Shown: piece by piece, positions 35,173-42,788 of the stretch
Numbering within the stretch: position 1 is the stretch's first letter
Layout of the letters: the number at the start of each line of letters is the position of its first letter
Assembly (NCBI RefSeq): GCF_011764445.1
Contig: NZ_BLPG01000001.1
Location: forward strand, 4,154,001 to 4,218,000
Direction of reading: 5' to 3'
Source of the DNA: Phytohabitans rumicis
Lineage (GTDB): Bacteria; Actinomycetota; Actinomycetes; Mycobacteriales; Micromonosporaceae
DNA: 64,000 bases
Notes under the pieces: model-generated
Told to the model about the DNA's origin: nothing
Databases searched by the model: none
The model's input: the letters and a program-made list of their open reading frames with translations, nothing else
Translations under genes and position numbers: made by a program

Positions 35173-37272
35173 TCAGGTTGCGGTGTCGGGTGGGAGCAGC
35201 GCTCCTTCGGTAAGGCCTGCGCTGAGCACCCGGGCGGTTTCGTCGGCAAGGCGGTTCGCGAGATCGGCGGCGAATCGCATCGCGTGCAATCGGCGAAACG
35301 CCACCGCGTACCGGTGCTGCTCGGGTAGTGGCAGTAGCGGTATCCGCAGGCGACGTACGTCGACTCGGACGATGCTGGTGCCGGTGGAGGCGGCGTTTAG
35401 GTTGTCCTCGCCGGCGAGGAATCCGGCGAGGAACCACGGGTCGAAGCGGGTGGGATCCGGTCGCAAAAGGTAGAGCTGCCGGCCCAGGAGGTGGCCGGCG
35501 TCGGCGTCGACGGCTACTCGGGCGACGCCGGCGCCGTGGTGCAGGATCTCGGGCAGGATGACGTCGCCGGCCTCGATGGTGATCTCCTCGCCGGTCTGCT
35601 CGGCGGGCCCGGAGGCGGGTCGGCGCGTGAGTACGTCCTGGGCCGTCAAGGTCCTGGCATGTGCCGCCTCGCCGCGTGACGCGTCCACCGCCTGACGGTT
35701 GAATATCGGGGCGCGTACCAGGGTCAACGCGTCACCGCGCAGCAGATCGGCGACGGTCGCGTGCCGCCATGTCCTGGCTGTGCCACCTGCGGGCGGCCAA
35801 TGCTGTCCGCCGCTGAGTGCGGTCAGTCCGGCGGCGGCGCGCCGCAGCCTGTCCCGCACCGCGAAAGCGGCAGCGGCCAGTTCCTCCGGTGGGGCGGCTG
35901 CCGGTGTCGCCCGGACGTGGCGTGTCGGGGTGAGGTCGACGGCCTCGTCGAGCAGGTCGACGACCGGTAGGGCGCGTGCCTTACCGGGACAGTGTCGAAG
36001 GCGTCCGGATGCAGGTCGTACTCGCGCCAGGTGTCGAGCACGGCAGCACGCAGCGTGGGCCAGTCGACGGTGGGGCGTCGGGCCGGTGTTTGTCCGGTGT
36101 GGCGCGCGTCGTTGGTGGCCGTGTCGACGAAGAGGATCTGCTGTGCCGGAGTCGTCTGCTGGTGCGGGCGTTGGAGCAGCCACAGGTGCAGCCCGATGTG
36201 CAGCGGGGGTGCCGCGCCGGCCGGGAGGGCGATTACGGCGCGCAGTGTGCCGCTACGGACAAGTTCCGCCCGGATGCGTCGTCCCGCAGCTCGTTCGGCG
36301 GTGGCCGGTGGCATGAGCATGACGACCCGGCCGCCCTGCTGCGTGTGGCTCAGGCAGTGCTGCACCCAGGCCAGTTCTGATTCACTCTTGGGGGTAGGGC
36401 GAACATCCATCGTGGATCGTAGGCCAGTTCCTCGTGGCCCCAGTCCCGGTCCCCGTACGGCGGCGCGCACAGTACCGCCTCCGCGAGCAGCCCGGGGAAG
36501 CCGTCGGCACGCATGCTGTCACCGGCACGCACGGTTACCTGAGTGTCCGGTGTCTCCAGCGTAATGCGGACCGCGGCCTGAGCGGCCTGGCCGGCGACGA
36601 CATCCTGGCCGTACAGCTTGGTCGCGCCGTGTTTCCCTGCTGCGATCAGCAGGCCGCCGCTGCCGCCGCAGGCGGGGTCGAAGACACTGACCGGGTAGGG
36701 CTCACCGGGGGTGGATAGCAGGTCGGCGATCAGTTCGGTCAGCGGGGCCGGGGTCTGATAATTGCCGCTGGCGGTGTCGTCGGAGTCGTATTCGGCCAGA
36801 ACCTCGGCGGTCGGCACGGCGCCCGTCTCGGCGACACAGCGCAACAGAGTGCGCAGCAGGTCCACGCTCTCGCCCTGATACCGCTGATCGTCGACCCCCG
36901 GTACGTGGCCGTGGTACCGCTTGACCGTTTCCCCGATGCGAGACATCAGCGCCTCGTCGGGAAGTGCTATCACGTCTTTGAGGTCGCTTGGGTCCATCCG
37001 CCCAGCGGCGAGCACCAGAGGGAGCAGCCACAGCGGCGCCACCTTGGTTGTCAGACCGGCGCGCAGGTCGTCCGCCGGAGAGCCGGCCGGAAGCTGCCCC
37101 CGGGCGGCTAGCCACGCGCGCACCGCGACAAGGTCGTACGCCGGGCTGGCTTCCGTCCCTCCGGACGGCGCGGGGAAATCCGGGTGTCGCCGGCGCCAGT
37201 TGCTGACCGTGGCGCGCGTGACCCCGCCAGCCGGGATATCTCGGCGGCGGTCACCTGGGCAAGGTCCGGCAT
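35173..37272 (-). pseudogene. Stand-alone adenine methylase with HTH and TRD, three frameshifts
   Basis: An N6-adenine methylase of about 700 residues if repaired. It begins at ATG 37272 with an HTH (ITAAEISRLAG then TRATVSNWRRRHPDFPAP), continues with FDPACGGSGGLLIAAG (motif I) and LCAPPYGDRDWGHEE (motif IV, Ala where Asn is usual), and ends in an HsdS-like target-recognition domain (PIFNRQAVDASRG to LPLPEQHRYAVAFRRL). Three single-base deficits break it: in CCCC 37222-37225, GGGGG 36390-36394 and CC 35984-35985; one base added at each restores continuous family-like sequence. It resembles actinomycete HTH-bearing methylases outside classical operons. It may be self-sufficient for site recognition, but the APPY motif raises doubt about activity. 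Confidence 0.78.
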
Positions 37273-37312
37273 GTGACGTCCTGTCGGTCGGTACACGGAT
37301 GTGCTACCCCGC

Positions 37313-37373
37313 ACCCTACACGAAGTCAGAACCGTGTAAACGGTTTGACAGTGCTTTCATTGAGTCGCATGCT
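37313..37373. promoter_or_regulatory. Divergent promoters sharing a palindromic operator
   Basis: The palindrome AACCGT-GTAA-ACGGTT lies at 37330-37345. Rightwards, TTGACA (37345-37350), a 17-base spacer and CATGCT (37368-37373) form a promoter for the TIGR04141 gene. Leftwards, TTTACA (complement of 37335-37340), a 16-base spacer and TAGGGT (complement of 37313-37318) form one for the methylase. The palindrome overlaps both -35 boxes, so one bound protein would control both genes; the HTH of the methylase itself is a candidate. Confidence 0.55.
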
Positions 37374-37524
37374 ATGGTTGCTTTCAGCTCAACAGCACGT
37401 AGCTGGCCGCTACTGCTCCGGCGGAGCCGAACGCGCCCGCCTCGCTCCATCTCAGATAGCGCCACCCGGCCTTGTCGCACGCGACCGGCCCGGGGGTCAT
37501 CCGCGAGCAAGGAGAAAACGCTCC

Positions 37525-39255
37525 ATGAGCGAGACCACAAGCAACCGCCCACCCAGTCGCGACGACGAAACCCGCCCGGCAGCGGCAAGCCGCCGGCGGC
37601 GGACCACACGACGCGTGACCCGGCCCCGATCGACGTACCGCACCACGGTCTACCGGATGCGCGTCGACCTCGATCGCGAGAGCCTGGCGGCTGTGCTCAA
37701 CCACCGCTACCTGCGCGGCAACGACTTCACCACGGTGACCACGGAGGTTGCCGGAGCGCCGGCCCTGCTGGTCCACGGGCACGTTCCGCAACCCATCGCC
37801 GACTGGTGCCCGATCATCACCGGCCTGACCGGTGACACGATGACCGTCAGCCACAGCAGCGCCGGCTGCGTCCTGCTCATCGCCGTCGACGACCAGGTGT
37901 ACGCCTTGGCCTACGGCACCATCGGACGGTTCATGATCGACGCGGAACGGATCGACCCCGGGTTCGGCATCGCGTTCGCGATCCGGGCGATCGAACCGGA
38001 ACAGATCCGCCGGGTCACCCGTCGCGTGCTGGCCTCCACTGGCCGGGTCGAACGCAGCCTCGTACCCGGCGGACAGCACATCCGCCGCTACGGCATCGAG
38101 GGCTGGGGCGAAATCGTCGGCCAGCTGTCCGGCCACCTCACCAACACACAGCTCACCGTCGTCCGCGGCAGCGGCCGCCCGGTGTCCATCGCCGGAGCCG
38201 AGTCGCTGCAGATCGCGGTCAGCACCGACCCCGCAGGGCTGCTGGACGACCTGCGCGAGATCAGCCGCGTCTGCGCCCGGGAGTCCCCTCGCCAGACCTC
38301 GAATTCATCGCCCAGGTCCGGCCAATACACCCGGGGACAGCACCGCCCGGCTCGACGTACTCCTAGATGATCTGCTGGGCACTTACGGGCACCCCGACCT
38401 GGGCCTTGCCGTGCCCGCCTCCCAGATTGAGTACGAAGCGTCCGCCCAGTCGTACGTGATCAGGGCGCCGTACCGTGCGATTCGCACCCCCGACCTCGAC
38501 TTGGACATGATCCTCGAACGCACCCGGAGACGGCCCGCCGGACGCCGGCTGGAGGCGCTGAAGATCGGCTCCATCGGCCTATGCGCCGACCCGGACGGCC
38601 GCGAACTGCTCACCCCGGCGGTCGCGGCGCACAAGTGGATCACCGCCGAGATCTCCCTCGGAGCGGCCCGCATGATCTACCACGAAGGCCGCTGGTACGA
38701 GATCGGCGTCGAGCATCTCGCAATCCTCCGCGCCGAGATCGAGCAGATCCTGACCCGGACCCCGACGATCGCCCTGCCCCGTGGACCGGCGACCTCGCCA
38801 ACGAGGACGCCTACAACCGGATGGTCGCTGAACAGGGAACCGAATACGTCCTGCTCGACAAGCACTTCCTCAAGACCAGGCAGCACCGCCGTGGCCCCGG
38901 CATCGAAGCCTGCGACCTGCTCGGGCCCGCCAACGAACTGATCCACGTCAAGCGCGCCGAACGGTCGGCACCCCTGAGTCACCTGTTCGCCCAGGGCGAG
39001 GTCTCCGTCGACGCGTTGATCCACGAGGCTGAGGCGCGAGAGCGGCTCGTCGCCCAGGTGCACGCCGAACGTCCGGGGCACCCCATCGACACGACCTTCC
39101 AGCCCCGCAAGGTGGTCTACGCCATCGCGCTCGGCGAGGGCAAGCGGCTCACCGCCGACACGCTCTTCACGTTCTCGCAGGTCGCGCTCCACCGGACAGT
39201 CCGGCGCCTGCGCGGCGACAATGTTGACGTTGAGGTGGTGTCGATTCGAACGTGA
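37525..39255 (+). pseudogene. TIGR04141/DUF6119-family protein, three frameshifts
   Basis: A sporadically distributed protein of about 577 residues if repaired. It starts at ATG 37525 (AAGGAG ten bases upstream) with an Arg-rich lead, then YRTTVYRMRVDLDRESLAAVL and the family-like GTIGRFMIDAERIDPGFGIAFA; the C-terminal part holds YVLLDKHFLKTRQHRRG, IEACDLLGPANELIHVKRA and HLFAQGEVSVDALI. Deficits of one base in CCCC 38285-38288, GGGG 38333-38336 and CCCC 38777-38780 split it into pieces; adding one base to each joins them. Members of this family are scattered among genomes and often lie near restriction and other defence genes, but no mechanism is established. Here it diverges from the methylase across a shared operator. 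Confidence 0.72.
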
Positions 39256-39315
39256 TACCGAAAGAGCCGGCCATGGGGGCTTGGTGTGCACACGCTTGGG
39301 CTCCCTGGGTATGGT

Positions 39316-39385
39316 CACAGGGGCGAACCCCGCCGTTACCGAGGTGCTGCTAACGCCTCGGTCCCGCCCGGGGTTCGTCTCTGTG
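39316..39385. terminator. Long two-part hairpin between convergent genes
   Basis: A 17-base outer stem (39316-39332 with 39369-39385, two G-U pairs) encloses a perfect 7-base inner stem ACCGAGG/CCTCGGT (39338-39344 with 39356-39362). It lies between the rightward TIGR04141 gene and the leftward 50-residue peptide gene. A bidirectional terminator is the simplest reading. A palindrome GTGTGCACAC lies just before it at 39284-39293. Confidence 0.55.
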
Positions 39386-39394
39386 TGGCGCGCC

Positions 39395-39547
39395 TTATCT
39401 GAGTTTCTTGGCGTAGGTGTACAGCACGCCGGCGATGGCAGGCACTGCGATTGCCGGGATGCCCAGCTTGGCTCCAGCCTTACCTGCCGCCTTGATCGCC
39501 GCTCCGGCGACCGCGGCCAGGACGATGAACTTCACGATTGACTCCAC
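39395..39547 (-). CDS. 50-residue cationic hydrophobic peptide
   Basis: A short gene with an excellent ribosome site (AAAGGAGG, five bases before the GTG at 39547). The product is about two-thirds hydrophobic or small residues with evenly spread lysines: MESIVKFIVLAAVAG, then AAIKAAGKAGAKLG, then a second hydrophobic stretch ending in YTYAKKLR. It looks like a membrane-seeking or amphipathic peptide, as seen in small toxins, holins or bacteriocins, but it matches no family I know. It starts 37 bases after the stop of the RHH/zinc-ribbon/membrane gene and is almost certainly co-transcribed with it. Confidence 0.65.
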   Translation of the reverse strand: MESIVKFIVLAAVAGAAIKAAGKAGAKLGIPAIAVPAIAGVLYTYAKKLR

Positions 39548-39583
39548 TGCTTCCTCCTTTCGTCTGACGACGGACGGATCGCG

Positions 39584-40036
39584 TCACTTTTTGGACGCGA
39601 GGTAGGCGACGGCAAGAACAGCTCCAAGTGCGCCGACCAGCATGAGGGCCTCGCGTTGGTCCAGGCTGTTCTTGCCGTTGTTCGGAACGATGAGTTCTGA
39701 CAAGGGTTTACCGCAGTGTGGGCAGTTGCCCACTGCCAGCAGATCCCGCCCCGTGATGTCCTTACTGCAGTAGGGGCATGTGCCGATGCGATGGCTTGCC
39801 CGCTCGGCGAAGGCGCTCAATGTCGCCAGCTGAGCCTCAGCCGCCTGCAGCCGAGAATTGGTTTCAGCAAGACTCGCCTCCAGCCGCTCGACGGACAAGC
39901 CCTTCGCGGCTGCCAATCCACGGTCGAGCAGATCCACGACGCCTGCCGTCAAGGACGTGCCCTGCCGGCTGGCGTAGGCGTCGACCGCTTCCTTGAGTGC
40001 GGTCGGCACGCGGGCGTAGATGACATCTTGGGCCAT
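39584..40036 (-). CDS. RHH / coiled-coil / zinc-ribbon / membrane-anchor protein
   Basis: A 150-residue protein with four parts. Residues 1-45 look like a ribbon-helix-helix DNA-binding domain (DVIYARVPTALKEAVDAYA). Residues 48-82 form a coiled coil (VERLEASLAETNSRLQAAEAQ). Residues 85-112 are a zinc ribbon with C87-PY-C90 and C105-PH-C108. Residues 130-148 are a single transmembrane helix ending in SKK. The combination is odd: a DNA-binding fold with a membrane anchor. The CopG-like part suggests an antitoxin-type regulator and the downstream cationic peptide is a natural partner. Start ATG 40036. I know of no described family with this layout. Confidence 0.72.
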   Translation of the reverse strand: MAQDVIYARVPTALKEAVDAYASRQGTSLTAGVVDLLDRGLAAAKGLSVERLEASLAETNSRLQAAEAQLATLSAFAERASHRIGTCPYCSKDITGRDLLAVGNCPHCGKPLSELIVPNNGKNSLDQREALMLVGALGAVLAVAYLASKK

Positions 40037-40126
40037 GAGCAGATGCTAGCGATCTTGCAAGGCTTTCGCAAGGCGATTGCTAGGCGCAAAGGCGCTCCGT
40101 GCAGATCAATGCCTCCGTCCGGGGTT

Positions 40127-40816
40127 CTACGTCGACGTCGTGCGTGGACTCTTCCTGTCGGTCCTCAGGAGTCTGCGGACATGACGTTCAGTCACTCCCA
40201 GGTGAGCGGCGATGTCCGCCGTGCTCGCGTCCGGACGTTCCTCCCTCACCTTCAACGCGGCTTCGGACGCGTTGCGGCCAGTCCTTCGCCGATGCTCAGA
40301 CGCCCCAGAGGTCTTTCGTGTCCGGACGGCCGGGGACGTGCCGGCCGGTTCCGGCGGGGTTCCCGCATTGGCGTGCGCAACAGCATCAGCAGCAACATCG
40401 AGCGGGTCCGCGCCCGCGGGGAGGCCCACTGCCTCGGCATGTGGCGTTGATGTCCGTCGGACGCGGGACAGCATCTCCACCACGAGCAGGAGCGCGATGG
40501 CTGGCCAGGCGGCGACGATGCGGGCGCCGAGGGTGGGTTGAGCTGCGGCGATGTTCGCTGCGACGCTGGCCCCGACACCCGCGATGAACGCGACCCGGGC
40601 CGACCAGCGCACTGGTCGTCCGGCGCGTTGGTCGTCCACCATCGCGGTGGAGGCGACGATGAGCATCCCGTCGACCGAGATCGGCAGGACGTACGCAACC
40701 TCCGGTCGCTCACCGAAACGCAACGCGACGTGGACCATATGGCTCCACGACGACCAAGCAGCGATGGACGCGACCGCGACGGTGCTGACGTTTCGTGCGA
40801 CGCGGGTTGGGCTCAT
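40127..40816 (-). CDS. DUF2637-type membrane protein with C-terminal HTH
   Basis: A 229-residue protein. The N-terminal half has about four hydrophobic helices with a DUF2637-like pattern (SSWSHMVHVALRFGE, then AYVLPISVDGMLIVAS). The C-terminal part after residue ~175 is a short HTH (DASTADIAAHLGVTERHVRRLL). Such proteins belong to actinomycete conjugative plasmids and integrative elements, where they sit near transfer genes; a role in spread or regulation is suspected but unproven. Its ATG overlaps the stop of the upstream gene (ATGA) and it is last in a three-gene leftward operon. Confidence 0.8.
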   Translation of the reverse strand: MSPTRVARNVSTVAVASIAAWSSWSHMVHVALRFGERPEVAYVLPISVDGMLIVASTAMVDDQRAGRPVRWSARVAFIAGVGASVAANIAAAQPTLGARIVAAWPAIALLLVVEMLSRVRRTSTPHAEAVGLPAGADPLDVAADAVAHANAGTPPEPAGTSPAVRTRKTSGASEHRRRTGRNASEAALKVREERPDASTADIAAHLGVTERHVRRLLRTDRKSPRTTST

Positions 40817-41199
40817 GGGTGCACCTCCTCTCGGATGCGTTGCTGGATGGTCCGGACCTCGTCCGGGTTAACGGATGGACGTCCGGCGATGACCAACTTG
40901 GTCTGGACATCGGCCCATCGGGTCCATCGACGGACCACTTCGCCGGTGTCCAGTCCGGTCGCGGCGGCAACGTCCGTCACCGTGGCTCCGGCCCGGAGCG
41001 CGGCGTGGATGGTGATCGGCTGCCAGCGGCTCCACCAGGCCACGACCGCGGCGGCGAGGGCCAACTCCGCCAGTACGCCGTCAGGCGTCGGATCGGGAGC
41101 GTGGTCCAGTGTGTGATCGTGCAGGTTGATGAGGAGTTGGAACGGGTTGATCTTCTCAGCGTCGGTGAACCGTGTCGGCGGTGGGAGGGCTCGGCTCAT
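40813..41199 (-). CDS. Mobile-element small protein, HTH-like
   Basis: A 128-residue protein with a helical C-terminal half resembling an HTH (ALRAGATVTDVAAATGLDTGEVVRRWTRWADVQ) and an N-terminal segment KINPFQLLINLHDHTLDHA. It probably binds DNA. It is coupled by ATGA overlaps to the genes before and after, with start ATG 41199. The company of a DUF2637 gene indicates an integrative element; no specific family is recognised. Confidence 0.65.
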   Translation of the reverse strand: MSRALPPPTRFTDAEKINPFQLLINLHDHTLDHAPDPTPDGVLAELALAAAVVAWWSRWQPITIHAALRAGATVTDVAAATGLDTGEVVRRWTRWADVQTKLVIAGRPSVNPDEVRTIQQRIREEVHP

Positions 41200-41426
41200 C
41201 GGCGGCCCTCCTCGACGACGAACACGTTGAGGAGCCTCACCGTGCGGACGAACACCTGGTACGCCTCGGTGTCCGAGGTCGTGCTCTTGGTGAGTGTGTC
41301 GAGCAGTTGCTTGACCAATGCCGTGACGAGGGCATGGCGTACGGCCTGGCGTGCCGGCAGGTGCAGGGCGGTCCAGGCGGCAGGGTCGAGGCCGGCCGGG
41401 AGTTCGGGGCGGCGGGTCGGGGTCAT
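41196..41426 (-). CDS. 76-residue mobile-element protein
   Basis: A small helical protein (ALHLPARQAVRHALVTALVKQLLDTLTK) of unknown function. It is first in the three-gene operon and its stop overlaps the next start as ATGA. The ATG at 41426 has only a weak ribosome site (GGTGG). The codon use fits the neighbours. No domain is recognised. Confidence 0.55.
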   Translation of the reverse strand: MTPTRRPELPAGLDPAAWTALHLPARQAVRHALVTALVKQLLDTLTKSTTSDTEAYQVFVRTVRLLNVFVVEEGRR

Positions 41427-41621
41427 CGGGCACCACCCCGCGCCCGTGACCTGGTCAAATGCGCTGGTAGCGGGTCACCGGTAACCGTGATGGGCGGTGT
41501 TCGCGGCGACGCGTCCGGCCCACGAAACGCGTACCCAGACGCAGGCAGAAACGTGCCGCGCATGTTCGTGTGCATTTGGGCTTGGTTGCGTTTCTGGTGT
41601 TTATGGCACATCCTTGGGACT

Positions 41622-42125
41622 ATGGCGGTTCGTGAACGTGACCTGTTGACGACGAGCGAGGCGGCGGTGCTGCTGCGATCATCTCGCCAGCATGTCGTCG
41701 ATATCTGCGAGCGTGGACTGCTGCCGTACGTCAAGGTCGGTGCGCATCGGCGGCTGCGTCGGGCGGATGTCGAGGCGTTCCTGCGTCCGGAGCTGACTCG
41801 TGACCAGCTCAAAGCGCTGTGGTTGCATCGCGCGGTGGCTGGCCGACTGGTCCAGGATCCCGACGCGGTGCTGGCAAAGGCGGCGACGAACCTGGAACGA
41901 CTACGCCGGGTCCACCCGGACGGAATGGCTGCCAAGTGGCTTGATCGATGGCGCGTGGTACTCGACTCTGGCGTCGAGGCCGTGCTCGACATGCTGGCGT
42001 CTCGGGCACCGGACGCGATCGAGTTGCGGCAGAACTCACCGTTCGCGGGGGTGTTGCCAGAGGCGGAGCGCCGGGCCGTGCTGGCGGCGTTCGCCGACCG
42101 CTGGCGCAGCGCGCACGCCGCATGA
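41622..42125 (+). CDS. Excisionase-type HTH protein, probable antitoxin
   Basis: A 167-residue protein whose first 55 residues are a MerR/excisionase-like HTH (LTTSEAAVLLRSSRQHVVDI, then a wing RGLLPYVKVGAHRRLRRADV). The rest is helical. Pairs of such an HTH gene and a DUF6036 nucleotidyltransferase gene are common in actinomycetes and look like type II or IV toxin-antitoxin modules, with the HTH protein as antitoxin and autoregulator. Its stop overlaps the next start (ATGA). Start ATG 41622; an upstream extension in the same frame has poor composition. It diverges from the 76-residue gene. Confidence 0.78.
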   Translation: MAVRERDLLTTSEAAVLLRSSRQHVVDICERGLLPYVKVGAHRRLRRADVEAFLRPELTRDQLKALWLHRAVAGRLVQDPDAVLAKAATNLERLRRVHPDGMAAKWLDRWRVVLDSGVEAVLDMLASRAPDAIELRQNSPFAGVLPEAERRAVLAAFADRWRSAHAA

Positions 42126-42661
42126 GGCGCGAACACCTGGAGCACGTGCTGCGAGCCGCTTCGCAGATCGCCGGTGACCCGGATGTGCTCGTCATCGGCA
42201 GCCAGTCCGTGCTCGGGGCGATCCCGGAGGAACGTCTGCCGCCGGCGGCGACGGCCTCGATCGAGGTCGACGTGGCCTTCTTCGACGACCCCGACGACCG
42301 CAAAGCCGATCAAGTCGATGGGGCGATCGGCGAATTGTCGGCGTTTCACGAGACCTTCGGCTATTACGCCCAAGGGGTCAGCGTGTCGACGGCCGTCCTG
42401 CCGGCGGGGTGGCGTGACCGCCTCGTCCTTGTGGAGACGTCCAGCACCACTCCTGGTCGCGGATACCTGCTCGACCCGCATGACTGCGTCGTGTCGAAGC
42501 TGGTAGCAGGGCGGGAAAAGGACTACAACTTCGCCAGTGCGCTCATCGAGCACCGGCTCATCGATCCAGCTGTGCTTGCCCAACGCGTCGAAACGGTCGA
42601 GGTATCGGACGCGCTCCGGCACCGATTGCGCAACTGGATCTCCAGCCAGAACCGATCTTAG
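42122..42661 (+). CDS. DUF6036-type nucleotidyltransferase, probable toxin
   Basis: A 179-residue nucleotidyltransferase-fold protein of the DUF6036 type, related in fold to AbiEii. The core has DVLVIGSQSVLGAIPEE (G-S motif) and TASIEVDVAFFDDPDD (the D-x-D site), followed by the LDPHDCVVSKLVAGREKDY signature of this group. AbiEii-like toxins nucleotidylate tRNA or other targets. The ATG at 42122 overlaps the antitoxin stop, so order and coupling fit a toxin-antitoxin unit. Toxicity is inferred from family and context only. Confidence 0.78.
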   Translation: MRREHLEHVLRAASQIAGDPDVLVIGSQSVLGAIPEERLPPAATASIEVDVAFFDDPDDRKADQVDGAIGELSAFHETFGYYAQGVSVSTAVLPAGWRDRLVLVETSSTTPGRGYLLDPHDCVVSKLVAGREKDYNFASALIEHRLIDPAVLAQRVETVEVSDALRHRLRNWISSQNRS

Positions 42662-42788
42662 GCGACAGTCAGAACCGGTTTCGCATTCTGCCGCGCCGAG
42701 CACAAAAGGATCTCGAGGATACGTAACATGACGATGGCCGGCGCTTGATCCCTGTGCACCCTGTCGTTCTGGTCAGCCAGGTACTCCG

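Noticed and set aside
31677-38780. Phase-variable restriction genes controlled by homopolymer slippage
   Set aside because: The runs are only two to five bases long, far shorter than known slippage tracts, and three genes would have to be off at eight places at once.
39316-39385. Riboswitch or attachment site
   Set aside because: The structure lies between the 3' ends of two convergent genes, where a terminator is the simpler explanation, and no second copy was seen in the window.
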